Shown here: piece by piece, positions 7,639 through 17,214 of the stretch
Position numbering within the stretch: position 1 is the stretch's first letter
Layout of the letters: every line of letters begins with the position of its first letter
NCBI RefSeq assembly: GCF_027487935.1
Contig: NZ_JAIYCP010000034.1
Coordinates: forward strand, 1 to 54,162
Reading direction: 5' to 3'
Length of the DNA: 54,162 nucleotides
From: Brevundimonas sp.
GTDB lineage: Bacteria; Pseudomonadota; Alphaproteobacteria; Caulobacterales; Caulobacteraceae
Position numbers and translations under genes: made by a program
Notes under the pieces: generated by a model
Told to the model about the DNA's origin: nothing
Database searches by the model: none
The model's input: the letters and a program-made list of their open reading frames with translations, nothing else

Positions 7639-10600
7639 TCAATGAAATTCCCGCGACCCCGGCAGCACCCGCACATCGCGCGGATGCCGACCGCGGGCCG
7701 GGGCGTGGGCTGAGCCCGGGGCGGTGTCCGGGGTCAGGTCGCCCAGCATCGGGGTCCAGTCGTCCAGATGGTCGACGACCAGATGGGTCACGCCCTCGGC
7801 GGTCTGGACCTTGCCCCGCGCCAGCACCATGCGCGCGCCCATCGCCACAGGCCGGAAACGTTCGAACACATCGGGCCAGAGGACCAGATTGGCCACGCCG
7901 GTCTCGTCCTCCAGGGTCATGAAGCAGACGCCCTTGGCCGTGCCGGGCCGCTGGCGGACCAGCACCACCCCGCCGACGGCGACCTTCCGGCCGTTGGGGC
8001 GCGCCGGATAGTCACGCGCCGTCAGGGCTCCGACGCCCGTCAGCCGCTCGCGCAGGAAGCTGACCGGATGGCCCTTCAGCGACAGGCGCAGGGTCTGGTA
8101 GTCGCCGACCACCTCCTCCGACGGCGTCAGCAGCGGCAGGGCCTCGGGCGGGCGGCCGTCGGCCTCGTTCAGCCCCATGGCCTCGAACAGGGGCGCGGAG
8201 GCCGCCGGGGCCGCGCCCCTGGCCGCCCAGACGCCCTGCCGTCGGGTCAGATCGAGCGACCCGTAAGCATCCGCCTCGGCCAGCCGGTCCAGCGCCGGCG
8301 GTGTCAGGGCGGCGCGGCGGCGCAGGTCGTCGAGGTCGAGGAAGGGGCCCTCCGCCCGCGCGTCCATGATCGCCTCGGCCCAGTCCCGGCGGAAGCCGTC
8401 GATGGAGCGCATCCCCAGCCGCAGGGCGTGGCGGCGGCGGCGCGAGCGGGGCTCCAGGGAGGCATCCCAGTCGCTGGCGTTCACATCCGGATGCCGCACC
8501 TCGACCCCGTGCTCGCGGGCGTCGCGGACGATCTGGGCCGGGGCATAGAAGCCCATGGGCTGGCTGTTCAGCAGGCAGGCGGCGAAGACGTCCGGGTACA
8601 ACCATTTCACCCAGGCCGAGACATAGACCAGATGGGCGAAGGAACAGGCGTGGCTCTCGGGGAAGCCGTATTCGCCGAAGCCCTTGATCTGGTTGAAACA
8701 GTTCTGCGCGAATTCGGCGTCATAGCCGCGCGCGATCATCCGCCCGACCATCTTCTCCTCGAAATTGCCGATGGTGCCGTTGTGCCGGAAGGTGGCCATG
8801 GCGCGGCGCAGGCCATTGGCCTCCTCGCCGGTGAATTCGGCCGCGACCATGGCGATCTTCATCGCCTGTTCCTGGAACAGGGGCACGCCGAGCGTCTTGC
8901 GCAGGACATTGGCCAGTTCGTCCGGATCGGCGGCCGAGCCCGGCATGGAGAAGCGGTAGCTGCCCGGCCCGTGCCGCGCCTCATGGGTCCGCCGTTCCAG
9001 CCGCCGCTGCAGATAGGGGTGCACCATATTGCCCTGGATCGGGCCGGGCCGGACGATGGCGACCTGGACCACCAGATCGTAGAATTCCATCGGCCGCAGG
9101 CGCGGCAGCATCGACATCTGGGCCCGGCTCTCGACCTGGAAGACGCCCACGGAATCCGCCCGGCACAGCATGCGGTAGACCCCCCGCCGCTCGACCGGGA
9201 CGGCGGCGGTGTCGGGCAGGGGCCGGCCATAGGTGGTTTCGATCATGCGGAAGGCCCGCTTCATCGCCGTCAGCATGCCGAGCGCCAGCACATCGACCTT
9301 CATCAGCTTGAGGAAGTCGATGTCGTCCTTGTCCCATTCGATGAAGGTCCGGTCGGCCATGGCCGCATTGCCGACGGGCACGATCTCGATCAGCGGGCTC
9401 TGGCTGAGCACAAAGCCGCCGACGTGCTGGCTGAGATGGCGGGGGAACCGGATCAGTTCGGCGGTCAGTTCGAGGGCCAGCTTCATGCGGACGTCGTCGC
9501 GGCTCAGCCCGGCGCGATCGACATGTTCGTCCTTCACCCCGGCTCCCCCCGAGCCCCAGACGGTGTCGGCCATGCGGGCGGTGACGTCCTCGGTCAGGCC
9601 AAGAACCTTGCCCACGTCGCGGATCGCCGAGCGCGGGCGGTAGTGGATGATGGTCGCCACAATCCCCGCCCGGTCGCGGCCGTAGCGCTGATAGACATAC
9701 TGCATCACCTGTTCGCGCCGCTCGTGCTCGAAATCGACGTCGATGTCGGGCGGCTCGGACCGGTTGGCGGAGATGAACCGCTCGATCAGCACCTCCTGTC
9801 GGGTGGGGTCGACATTGGTGATGCCCAGACAGAAGCAGATCACCGAATTGGCCGCCGACCCCCGGCCCTGGCACAGGATCGGATCGGGCCGGGACCGGGC
9901 CCAGGCGACGATGTCGTGGACGGTCAGGAAATAGGGGGCATAGCGAAGCTCGCGGACCAGCCGGAGCTCCTTGAGGATGATCGCCCGGATCGCCTTAGGG
10001 ACGCCGCCGGGCCAGCGCGACCGGGCCCCCTTCAGGGTCAGCCGGGCCAGCCAGCCCTGGGCGGAATAGCCCGACGGGACCGGTTCGTCCGGGTACTGAT
10101 AGCTGAGCTCCCGCAGTGAGAAAGTGCAGGCCCGCGCCACCGTCATGGTCCGCGCCAGCGCCGCCTCATGGCCCCGGAACAGCCGCGCCATCTGGGCCGG
10201 CGGCTTCAGATGGCGCTCGGCATTGGCCTGCAGCCGCCGCCCGGCCCTGTCGATCGTCGTCCCCTCGCGGATGCAGGTCAGGACGTCCTGCAGGGTCCGC
10301 CGTCCGGGGTGGTGATACAGCACGGCATTGGTGGCGATCATCGGGGCCCCGGTACGCTGCGCCATGGCCGCCAGCCGGTTAATCCGTGCACGGTCATCGC
10401 CCCGCCACAGGGGAGCCACGGCCAGATACAGGTCGTCCGGCCAGCGCCTTCGCCAGGCCGCCAGCCGCGCCTCGAAGGCTGCGTCGGGCCGTTCCGGCGC
10501 AGGAACGAGGGCGATCATCCCCTCACCCAGCGCCAGCGCCTGTTCGAAGGTCAGCCGCGTCTCGGCTTTTTCGATACGTGTCTCCTCCTCACGCAGTGGG

Positions 10601-10920
10601 GAGGAGAAGGCCTCGCTCTTGCCCAGGGACAGCAGGCGGCACAGGCGGCCGTAAGCGGCGCGATCGCGCGGGAAGACGATCAGCTCGGTCCCGTCAGTGA
10701 AGCCCAGCCGGGACCCCACGACCAGCGGGAGGTCGACGGCCTCCGCCCCCATCAGGGCCCGGACCATGCCCGCCAGGGTATTGCGGTCAGCCACGCCGAC
10801 GGCGGCCAGGCCGAGGGATTTCGCCTGATGCATCAGCTCGGCGGGATGCGACGCCCCCTCCAGAAAGCTGAAATTGGTCATGGCCCCGAGCTCGGCATAC
10901 GCGCCGTCCCAGCCGATCAC
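7639..10920 (-). CDS. dnaE2: Error-prone DNA polymerase DnaE2 (ImuC)
   Basis: 1093 aa from the GTG at 10920, which overlaps the imuB stop as GTGA; an earlier GTG at 10944 is possible. Domains in order are an N-terminal PHP domain (TNFSFLEGASHPAEL), the C-family polymerase core with PDIDVDF carrying catalytic aspartates, helix-hairpin-helix segments, and a C-terminal OB fold (FMTLEDETGVANLVLWP). DnaE2 is the translesion polymerase that makes damage-induced mutations together with ImuA and ImuB. It is the last gene of an SOS operon controlled by the LexA box at 13107-13121. Confidence 0.97.
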   Translation of the reverse strand: MIGWDGAYAELGAMTNFSFLEGASHPAELMHQAKSLGLAAVGVADRNTLAGMVRALMGAEAVDLPLVVGSRLGFTDGTELIVFPRDRAAYGRLCRLLSLGKSEAFSSPLREEETRIEKAETRLTFEQALALGEGMIALVPAPERPDAAFEARLAAWRRRWPDDLYLAVAPLWRGDDRARINRLAAMAQRTGAPMIATNAVLYHHPGRRTLQDVLTCIREGTTIDRAGRRLQANAERHLKPPAQMARLFRGHEAALARTMTVARACTFSLRELSYQYPDEPVPSGYSAQGWLARLTLKGARSRWPGGVPKAIRAIILKELRLVRELRYAPYFLTVHDIVAWARSRPDPILCQGRGSAANSVICFCLGITNVDPTRQEVLIERFISANRSEPPDIDVDFEHERREQVMQYVYQRYGRDRAGIVATIIHYRPRSAIRDVGKVLGLTEDVTARMADTVWGSGGAGVKDEHVDRAGLSRDDVRMKLALELTAELIRFPRHLSQHVGGFVLSQSPLIEIVPVGNAAMADRTFIEWDKDDIDFLKLMKVDVLALGMLTAMKRAFRMIETTYGRPLPDTAAVPVERRGVYRMLCRADSVGVFQVESRAQMSMLPRLRPMEFYDLVVQVAIVRPGPIQGNMVHPYLQRRLERRTHEARHGPGSYRFSMPGSAADPDELANVLRKTLGVPLFQEQAMKIAMVAAEFTGEEANGLRRAMATFRHNGTIGNFEEKMVGRMIARGYDAEFAQNCFNQIKGFGEYGFPESHACSFAHLVYVSAWVKWLYPDVFAACLLNSQPMGFYAPAQIVRDAREHGVEVRHPDVNASDWDASLEPRSRRRRHALRLGMRSIDGFRRDWAEAIMDARAEGPFLDLDDLRRRAALTPPALDRLAEADAYGSLDLTRRQGVWAARGAAPAASAPLFEAMGLNEADGRPPEALPLLTPSEEVVGDYQTLRLSLKGHPVSFLRERLTGVGALTARDYPARPNGRKVAVGGVVLVRQRPGTAKGVCFMTLEDETGVANLVLWPDVFERFRPVAMGARMVLARGKVQTAEGVTHLVVDHLDDWTPMLGDLTPDTAPGSAHAPARGRHPRDVRVLPGSREFH

Positions 10921-12530
10921 GGCAGGACCCCGTGCATCCACCACGAAGGCGCGCGCTCGGCCGGGTCGCCGGAGTATTCCCGGCCGTACAGCCCTTCGCG
11001 GAACAGCCAGTAGCGCCCGCCCGCGTCATCCTCGACGCGGTAATAGTCGCGGGTGCGGACCTGCCGGTCGTCGGGGCGGGGCCGCCACCATTCGGGCGAC
11101 AGCCGCTCCGGGCCGTCGGCGCGGGTCACCCGTCGCGACAGCCTGCGCCAGGTGAAGCGGGCCGGGGCCCCGTCGGGCAGTTCGGCGATGGCCTCCACCG
11201 GCTCGGGCGGATCGAGCAGCAGGAGGGGCCGACGGCCCATGTCGTCATTCGCCGCCGTCGGCGACCGCCCCAGCGCCGGCCGCCAGCGCTCGGCCCGTTC
11301 GGGGACCCAGCTGTCCACCGGCTCGGGCGTCAGCACCCGGTCCTCGCCCAGCCGGGCCGTCAGCCGGTCGATCAGGGCGGCCAGGCTTTCGGCCTGTTTC
11401 GCCCCGGCCTCGCTTTCCAGCACCCCCTGAAGTGCCGTCATCGGCTCAACTTCGTCGGCGGTCAGCATCAGGGCGTCGAGACCGAAGCCCAGTTCCAGCC
11501 GGCCCAGCCCCGCCTCGCGGAACAGTCGCAGCCAGATGCCGGCGTCTCGCCCCGGCCGGCCCATGCGCACCGACAGACCGGAGGTCCCGCCGTCCGAACG
11601 GAAGCCCGTCAGGGTCAGGGCCTTCGCCCCCTGCCCGTCGCGCAGCAGTGGCGCGGACAGGTCGACGGCCAGTTCGCTCAACCGCGCCGCCACGCCCTCG
11701 ATGTCCTCGACCGGCTCCATCCAGGTCCGCCAGGCCCGGTATTTCGGTGGTGGCCGCACCGGGGTCAGGGCCTCGCCCGCGAACCCCAGCGCCTGATCCA
11801 GTCGTTGCACCAGCCCCACGCCCGCCCCGTCCCGGAAGCGCCGCGCCAGTCCTGCGCGCGGCATGGGATAGAGGTCGCCGATCCGCTTCAGCCCGAACCG
11901 CCGCGCCTGGGCCAGGGTCCGTTGATCGATGCGCAGGGCCTCGACCGGCAGGGGAGCCAGACGGTCCCGGACCGTCTCCTCGTCGGCGATCGCCCCCTCG
12001 CCCCCCGCCTCGCCCCAGCGGGCCAGGGCCCAGGCCGCGCCGGGGGTGGGGGCCACGGCCACGCGCGCCCGCGCCCCGGCCTCGGCCAGCCGGTCCCGGA
12101 TCTGGGCCAGCAGCGCCGCCTCGCCGCCGAACAGATGGGTCGCGCCGGTGACATCGAGGAACAGGCCCTCCAGCCCATCGCTGGCTGGATCGAGGCTGAT
12201 CGAGGGCGACCAGCGCCCGGCCCAGACCGCCAGCGCCGTCAGAGCCCGGGCGTCGGCCTCTGGATCGGCCGGCTTGCAGATCAGGTGCGGGATCATGGCC
12301 CGGGCGTCGGCCTGGGTCTGGCCCCGGCGCAGACCGGCCCGGCGCGCGGCCGGATTGAGGGCGTGCAGGATCGCCGCGCCCCGACTGTTCTTCAGGACCA
12401 GGGCGAAGGGGGTCTGTGGATCAAGGGCGGGGTCAGGCGGCGAGGCCGGACGGCGCGCCCGCATGGCCGATCGCCGCCAGACCGTCACCGGCCAGTCGAT
12501 CAGCCAGACGGAGACGATGCGTCTCATCAT
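10917..12530 (-). CDS. imuB: ImuB, Y-family polymerase-like mutasome subunit
   Basis: 537 aa from the ATG at 12530, which is preceded by GGAGCAGG; the open frame continues upstream but the Y-family start (MMRRIVSVWLIDWPV) fits here. In this family the catalytic acidic residues of Y polymerases are lost, and the protein acts as an adaptor between ImuA, DnaE2 and the beta clamp. Here the first strand reads SVWLIDWPV rather than the DxD-type start, consistent with a non-catalytic role. It overlaps imuA by 98 bases and dnaE2 by 4, indicating tight coupling. Confidence 0.95.
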   Translation of the reverse strand: MMRRIVSVWLIDWPVTVWRRSAMRARRPASPPDPALDPQTPFALVLKNSRGAAILHALNPAARRAGLRRGQTQADARAMIPHLICKPADPEADARALTALAVWAGRWSPSISLDPASDGLEGLFLDVTGATHLFGGEAALLAQIRDRLAEAGARARVAVAPTPGAAWALARWGEAGGEGAIADEETVRDRLAPLPVEALRIDQRTLAQARRFGLKRIGDLYPMPRAGLARRFRDGAGVGLVQRLDQALGFAGEALTPVRPPPKYRAWRTWMEPVEDIEGVAARLSELAVDLSAPLLRDGQGAKALTLTGFRSDGGTSGLSVRMGRPGRDAGIWLRLFREAGLGRLELGFGLDALMLTADEVEPMTALQGVLESEAGAKQAESLAALIDRLTARLGEDRVLTPEPVDSWVPERAERWRPALGRSPTAANDDMGRRPLLLLDPPEPVEAIAELPDGAPARFTWRRLSRRVTRADGPERLSPEWWRPRPDDRQVRTRDYYRVEDDAGGRYWLFREGLYGREYSGDPAERAPSWWMHGVLP

Positions 12531-13086
12531 CCTGCTCCAGTATCCAGGCACCCGGCCGCTCGCCCCGGCCGCGGACCAGTTCGGCGACCAGCCGCGCCGG
12601 ACCGGGGGCCCGGGGGTCGTCGGGGTCCGTCGCACTCCCGCAGGTCGAGATGCGCCAGCGCCGCCGCGCCGCGCTCAGCCCGTCCAGGCCCCGGGGCAGG
12701 ATCAGGCCCACCGCCTCGCCCTGTCTGGCCGCGAAATCCAGCCGCCGCGTCTGAGCCAGGCTGGCCCCGTCCACCGCCCCCAGGGCCAGGGCCACCGCCC
12801 CGGAGCGCAGGGCCTGTTCCAGGGCCCACAGTGCCTCGGCCGCCGTCGTCGTCGGGGCCAGGATCAGTGGAACGCCCGCTGCGCCGGGCCCGTAAGGCCG
12901 CCCATGCTCCCTGAACCAGGCCCGGGGCGCGGTCATCAGCACGGGCCGCCGGTCCCCCGCGATCCGCCGTGACAGGGCGAACAGCAACAGGGCCGCCATG
13001 TCGCGGGGCTCTGACGCGCACGCCTCCTCCAGCGGTGCCGGCGGCTCCGGATAGGGGTCTGACGAGAGAGGGGAAGCGGCGGTCAT
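12433..13086 (-). CDS. imuA: ImuA, SOS mutagenesis protein
   Basis: 217 aa from the ATG at 13086. The longer upstream frame would run through the LexA operator and is rejected. The sequence has the RecA/SulA-like features of ImuA: an alternating hydrophobic core (GVPLILAPTTTAAEALWALEQ), the segment RLDFAARQGEAVGLILP, and a C-terminal Arg-rich region. Walker A is absent, as is usual for ImuA. It is the first gene of imuA-imuB-dnaE2 and would support recruitment of the error-prone polymerase after DNA damage. Confidence 0.93.
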   Translation of the reverse strand: MTAASPLSSDPYPEPPAPLEEACASEPRDMAALLLFALSRRIAGDRRPVLMTAPRAWFREHGRPYGPGAAGVPLILAPTTTAAEALWALEQALRSGAVALALGAVDGASLAQTRRLDFAARQGEAVGLILPRGLDGLSAARRRWRISTCGSATDPDDPRAPGPARLVAELVRGRGERPGAWILEQDDETHRLRLADRLAGDGLAAIGHAGAPSGLAA

Positions 13087-13106
13087 GGGAATCCGGAAAA
13101 CGATAT

Positions 13107-13121
13107 GTTCACTTTTTGTTC
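13107..13121. promoter_or_regulatory. LexA operator (SOS box), GTTC-N7-GTTC
   Basis: GTTC (13107-13110), ACTTTTT, GTTC (13118-13121) is an exact match to the alphaproteobacterial LexA direct-repeat box. It sits 21 bases upstream of the imuA ATG, so LexA would block the imuA-imuB-dnaE2 promoter. The divergent gene at 13258 begins 137 bases away on the other side and might share the control. Confidence 0.93.
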
Positions 13122-13257
13122 CATATCCGCCCGGAGTCAAATCCTGAATCCGGCGCGGCCCGGCCGGGCCTGTTCCAGCGCCGCCGGAGCTGGCCCGCTT
13201 CCTGCGTCGATGCGGCCCCGGAGGCTGATCCTGCCCCGAAAAGAGACCCGACCAGAA

Positions 13258-14403
13258 ATGGTGCCCCGCGAACTGACCCCGGACGACTACCCCGCTGTCC
13301 AGGCGCTGCACCGCCTGGTCGGCTGGCCGGCGCGTTCGGCCGCAGGTTGGCGCTGGCTGTATGACAATCCGGCCCGGCTCGAGGCGAAGGCGGCGGCCGG
13401 ATGGGTGACAGACGGCCCCGACGGACAACCGGCGGCCCATGTCGGCAATCTGGTGCAGCGCTTCTGGCTGGGCGATCAGGTCCTGTACGGGGCGACAGGG
13501 TTTTCCGTCATCGTCGCGCCCGGGGCCCGCGGAGCCAGCCGCGTCCTGCTCGAAGCCTTCAGCCACCAGCCCGGCATGTTTGCCACCTGGGTCTTCAACG
13601 CCAACCGCCGGTCACAACCCCTGTATCACCGCCACGGCATGGTCGCCTGGCCGGAACAGACCCATGCGCTGAAGCTCAGCTGGATCCTGTCGCCCCTGCC
13701 CCTTCTGGCCGGACGGGCCCTGAGGGCGGCCGGCCGGATTGCGCCGCACACGATCGCCGCCCTGGACGAGCCACTGCTGAACGCCCGACTGTGGGAGACA
13801 CCGCGGATCACCTTTCCAATCGGCGTGTCGCTGCTGACCGAGTTGACCGACGATTCGCCCTTCGCCCGCTTCTGGAAAACACTGCAAAACGAGGGTCGAC
13901 TGCTGGCCGACCGCAGCCCGGCCATGCTGCGCTGGCGCCTGGCCGATCCGGATATCACCATCCCGCCCCTGCTGCTGGCCCATCGGCGCGACGGGGCCGT
14001 CACCGGCTATGCCATGGCCCAGATGGCCAAGGGCAACAGCCTGGAGCCGCCGGTGCTGGAGATCATCGACCTTGAGGCCCTCGCGGACGACAGCGAGGCC
14101 ATTCCGACGCTGATGGACGGCCTGAAACTGGCCGCCCGGGCCATGGGGGCCGCCAAGCTGAGGCTGCAGACCATGACGCCGCAGGGCCTCTCACGCCTGG
14201 GCCGGCATGCCAATGTCACGCGGCGCGAAGGGGGCTGGGGTCACTGTCACGTCCGGTTCGCCCAAGGGGCTCCGGATCCGGCCCTGTGGTCGCCGACCCC
14301 CTATGACGGCGACTATGCCGCCTGTCTGAGACCCTTGCCGCTGCAGAACCGCTCCGTGGCACGCCGCGGCAGGGTCCTGGCGACGGTCACCGCCCGGGCC
14401 TGA
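13258..14403 (+). CDS. GNAT-like acyltransferase, unknown substrate
   Basis: 381 aa from the ATG at 13258; an in-frame ATG at 13210 is an alternative. The upstream part of the open frame crosses the LexA box and is rejected. The N-terminal half looks like a GNAT fold: ELTPDDYPAVQALH, a core with GATGFSVIVAPGARGASRVLLEA resembling the acetyl-CoA-binding loop, and FNANRRSQPLYHRHGM. The C-terminal half may be a second, degenerate GNAT repeat. The substrate is unknown. It is divergent from the SOS operon. Confidence 0.65.
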   Translation: MVPRELTPDDYPAVQALHRLVGWPARSAAGWRWLYDNPARLEAKAAAGWVTDGPDGQPAAHVGNLVQRFWLGDQVLYGATGFSVIVAPGARGASRVLLEAFSHQPGMFATWVFNANRRSQPLYHRHGMVAWPEQTHALKLSWILSPLPLLAGRALRAAGRIAPHTIAALDEPLLNARLWETPRITFPIGVSLLTELTDDSPFARFWKTLQNEGRLLADRSPAMLRWRLADPDITIPPLLLAHRRDGAVTGYAMAQMAKGNSLEPPVLEIIDLEALADDSEAIPTLMDGLKLAARAMGAAKLRLQTMTPQGLSRLGRHANVTRREGGWGHCHVRFAQGAPDPALWSPTPYDGDYAACLRPLPLQNRSVARRGRVLATVTARA

Positions 14404-14424
14404 CGAGGGTTCGCGCGAGGTCGG

Positions 14425-14844
14425 TCAGACGCGCGGCCGCGCCTTCAGTTCATCGCGGATCTCGGCCAGCAGGGCCTCGGTCGCGGTCGGGGCGGGTGGT
14501 GCCTCCGGCTCGGCCGCCTTCTCGCGGCGCAGCTTGTTGATCGCCTTGACCATCAGGAAGATCACAAAGGCGACGATCGCGAACTGGATCAGGGTGTTGA
14601 TGAAGGCACCGTACTGGATGGCCACTTCCTCGACCGCCGTGGTGGCCGGATCCTCGGGTGACAACACCCATTTCAGGTTCGAGAAATCGACCTTGCCCAG
14701 CAACAGGCCGATCGGCGGCATGACGACCTGTTCCACCAGACTGGTGACGATCTTCCCGAAGGCGGCCCCGATGATCACGCCGACCGCCAGGTCGATGACG
14801 TTACCGCGCGAGATGAAGTCCTTGAACTCGGAGATCATTCCCAT
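14425..14844 (-). CDS. mscL: Large-conductance mechanosensitive channel
   Basis: 139 aa. The N-terminus [20 protein letters not shown] is the MscL amphipathic helix plus gate-forming TM1. TM2 is [18 protein letters not shown], followed by the charged cytoplasmic helix ([13 protein letters not shown]). The length is typical. It forms a homopentameric inner-membrane channel that opens at high membrane tension to release solutes during osmotic downshock. It lies 7 bases after ihfB, so the two may be co-transcribed. Confidence 0.97.
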   Translation of the reverse strand: MGMISEFKDFISRGNVIDLAVGVIIGAAFGKIVTSLVEQVVMPPIGLLLGKVDFSNLKWVLSPEDPATTAVEEVAIQYGAFINTLIQFAIVAFVIFLMVKAINKLRREKAAEPEAPPAPTATEALLAEIRDELKARPRV

Positions 14845-14851
14845 GGTGGCC

Positions 14852-15139
14852 TCAGGCGTCCCCGGCGTTCAGCCGCTCACGCAGCTCCTTGCCGCTCTTG
14901 AAGAAGGGCACCGCCTTGGCGGGCACATCGACGGTCTCGCCGGTCCGCGGATTGCGTCCGGCCCGGGCCGGGCGGGCCCGCACCGAAAAGGCCCCGAAGC
15001 CACGCAGTTCAACGCGACCGCCGTCGCCCAGTGAATCCACCATCCGCCCCAGCACGATATTGACCACCCGCTCGACCTCGGTGTGGGTCAGGTGCGTATT
15101 CTCGGCAGCGAGTTTTTCGATCAGCTCTGACTTGATCAT
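14852..15139 (-). CDS. ihfB: Integration host factor beta subunit
   Basis: 95 aa from [10 protein letters not shown]; an extended frame 13 residues upstream is rejected. HU/IHF family features are present: [13 protein letters not shown], the minor-groove arm [18 protein letters not shown] with the intercalating Pro region, and the C-terminal helix [12 protein letters not shown]. The N-terminal sequence favours IHF-beta (HimD) over HU. It pairs with IHF-alpha to bend DNA at promoters, including sigma-54 promoters, and in recombination. rpsA upstream in the same orientation is a conserved neighbour of ihfB. Confidence 0.93.
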   Translation of the reverse strand: MIKSELIEKLAAENTHLTHTEVERVVNIVLGRMVDSLGDGGRVELRGFGAFSVRARPARAGRNPRTGETVDVPAKAVPFFKSGKELRERLNAGDA

Positions 15140-15243
15140 CCGGCAGGCCCCCGCCCAGTTGGCCGCATCCGGGTGCATCCGAACGCGGTTTGCTGAAGCA
15201 CACTAGCCCTCCCCTGTCGGGGGAAAAAGGCCCGAGATGCGGA

Positions 15244-15266
15244 TTAACGGCCGAAATGTCCGTTAA
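15244..15266. promoter_or_regulatory. TTAACGG/CCGTTAA inverted repeat upstream of ihfB
   Basis: TTAACGG (15244-15250) and CCGTTAA (15260-15266) form a perfect 7-bp inverted repeat with a 9-base centre, about 105 bases upstream of the ihfB ATG. TTAA half-sites suggest a cell-cycle regulator such as CtrA, but CtrA prefers directly repeated TTAA-N7-TTAA. The protein that binds here is unknown. Confidence 0.35.
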
Positions 15267-15295
15267 CGCTCATAAATCTGCCCGTTCCGCGCATG

Positions 15296-15324
15296 AAAAA
15301 GGCGGCGGGATTGCTCCCGCCGCC
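15296..15324 (-). terminator. Rho-independent terminator of rpsA
   Basis: GGCGGCGGGA (15301-15310) and TCCCGCCGCC (15315-15324) form a perfect 10-bp stem with a TTGC loop. On the minus strand the stem is followed by TTTTT (15300-15296). It lies 27 bases past the rpsA stop. Confidence 0.93.
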
Positions 15325-15350
15325 TGATCCGTTTCATCGGGTGAAGGAGA

Positions 15351-17060
15351 CTATTCCTTCGACGCCGCCTTCTCACGCATGGCCGCGCCCAGGATGTCGC
15401 CCAGCGAGGCACCCGAGTCCGAGGAGCCGAACTGTTCGATGGCCGAGGCCTCGTCCTTCATTTCCAGCGCCTTGACCGACACCGAGACGCGGCGCGAGGC
15501 CTTGTCGATGGCGGTGATCATGGCGTCGACGCGGTCGCCGACCGAATAGCGCTCGGGGTTCTGCTCATTGCGGTCGCGCGACAGGTCGGACTTGCGGATG
15601 AAGGCCGAGACCGGCGCGTCATCCTCGCCGAACTTGACCTCGATGCCGCCGGACTCGATCGAGGTGACCGTGACCGTGACCTGCTGGCCCTTCTTGTAGG
15701 TGTCGCCTTCGGCGATCGGATCGCCACCCAGCTGCTTGATGCCCAGCGAGACACGTTCTTTCTCGACGTCGACGTCGAGAACCTTGGCCTTGACCATCTC
15801 GCCCTTGCGGTAGCGCTGGATGGCCTCCTCGCCGGAGACGTTCCAGTCGAGGTCGGACAGGTGCACCATGCCGTCGATGTCGTTGTCCAGACCGATGAAC
15901 AGGCCGAATTCGGTGGCGTTCTTGACCTCGCCCTCGACGGTCGAACCGATCGGGTTGGCGGCCACGAAGGCATCCCACGGATTGTCCTGGGCCTGTTTGA
16001 GGCCCAGCGAGATACGGCGCTTGGAGGCGTCGACATCCAGCACGACCACATCGACTTCCTGCGAGGTCGAGACGATCTTGCCCGGGTGGACGTTCTTCTT
16101 GGTCCAGGACATTTCCGAGACGTGGACCAGGCCTTCGACGCCGGCTTCCAGCTCAACAAACGCACCGTAGTCGGTGATGTTGGTGATGCGGCCGGTCATC
16201 TTGGCGCCGACCGGATATTTGGCTTCCACGCCGTCCCACGGATCGGTCTGCAGCTGCTTCATGCCGAGGCTGATACGCTGGGTGTCCGGGTTGATCTTGA
16301 CGATCTGGACCTTGACGGTGTCGCCGACGGCGAGGACCTGCGAGGGGTGCGAGACGCGCTTCCACGACATGTCGGTGACGTGCAGCAGGCCGTCGATGCC
16401 GCCCAGGTCCACGAATGCGCCGTAGTCGGTGATGTTCTTGACCACGCCTTCGCGGACTTCGCCTTCCAGCAGCTGGCCGACCAGTTCGGTGCGCTGCTCG
16501 GCGCGGGCTTCCTCGAGGATGGCGCGACGCGAGACGACGATGTTGCCGCGCGGACGGTCCATTTTCAGGATGGCGAAAGGCTGTTCCTTGCCCATCAGCG
16601 GGCCGACGTCGCGCACCGGGCGGATATCGACCTGGGAGCCCGGCAGGAAGGCCGAGGCACCGCCGAGGTCGACGGTGAAGCCACCCTTGACGCGGCCGAC
16701 GATGGCGCCGTTGACCGGCACGCCCTCGGCGAACACGACTTCCAGACGGGTCCAGGCTTCTTCGCGACGGGCCTTGTCGCGGCTGATGACGGCTTCACCC
16801 AGGGCGTTCTCGACGCGCTCGAGATAGACTTCGACATTGTCGCCGACCTTCGGGATGACGGCGCCTTCGCCGATGCCGAACTCGCGGGCCGGGATACGGC
16901 CTTCGGTCTTCAGACCGACGTCGATGATCAGGATGTCCTTTTCGATACCGACGACGCGGCCGTGGACGACCTGACCTTCGCCGAGGTCACGGCCTTGAAG
17001 GGTTTCGTCGAGCAGCGCGGCGAAATCATCGCGCGAGGGGGAGAAGCTGGTGTCAGTCAT
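15351..17060 (-). CDS. rpsA: 30S ribosomal protein S1
   Basis: 569 aa with six S1/OB repeats. The full RNA-binding repeats are recognisable by recurrent segments such as DYGAFVDLGGIDGLLHVTD, DYGAFVELEAGVEGLVHVSE and EFGLFIGLDNDIDGMVHLSD. The two N-terminal repeats (ribosome-binding) are more diverged. It recruits mRNA to the 30S subunit. The position downstream of cmk and upstream of ihfB is the common proteobacterial order. A strong terminator follows. Confidence 0.98.
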   Translation of the reverse strand: MTDTSFSPSRDDFAALLDETLQGRDLGEGQVVHGRVVGIEKDILIIDVGLKTEGRIPAREFGIGEGAVIPKVGDNVEVYLERVENALGEAVISRDKARREEAWTRLEVVFAEGVPVNGAIVGRVKGGFTVDLGGASAFLPGSQVDIRPVRDVGPLMGKEQPFAILKMDRPRGNIVVSRRAILEEARAEQRTELVGQLLEGEVREGVVKNITDYGAFVDLGGIDGLLHVTDMSWKRVSHPSQVLAVGDTVKVQIVKINPDTQRISLGMKQLQTDPWDGVEAKYPVGAKMTGRITNITDYGAFVELEAGVEGLVHVSEMSWTKKNVHPGKIVSTSQEVDVVVLDVDASKRRISLGLKQAQDNPWDAFVAANPIGSTVEGEVKNATEFGLFIGLDNDIDGMVHLSDLDWNVSGEEAIQRYRKGEMVKAKVLDVDVEKERVSLGIKQLGGDPIAEGDTYKKGQQVTVTVTSIESGGIEVKFGEDDAPVSAFIRKSDLSRDRNEQNPERYSVGDRVDAMITAIDKASRRVSVSVKALEMKDEASAIEQFGSSDSGASLGDILGAAMREKAASKE

Positions 17061-17214
17061 ACGGTGGTTGGGTTTCTAACGGTTATGGCGCGCGACCGAA
17101 GGGCCCCGCGCGAGGTGGTTGAAAAGCAGGATCAGGTCGTCGGGATACGAGGCCGGTAAAGGTCAGAACGCCCGCGGAAGCCGAGGATGACGCGCTGGAT
17201 TTGCCTTGGGGTCC

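Noticed and set aside
7768..10119. A 783-codon plus-strand open frame
   Set aside because: It is the antisense shadow of dnaE2; the composition is low-complexity (His, Gly, Arg, Asp) and lacks a ribosome-binding site.
10932..12914. A 660-codon plus-strand frame opposite imuB and imuA
   Set aside because: It is Pro/Arg/Gln-rich and antisense to well-defined SOS genes.
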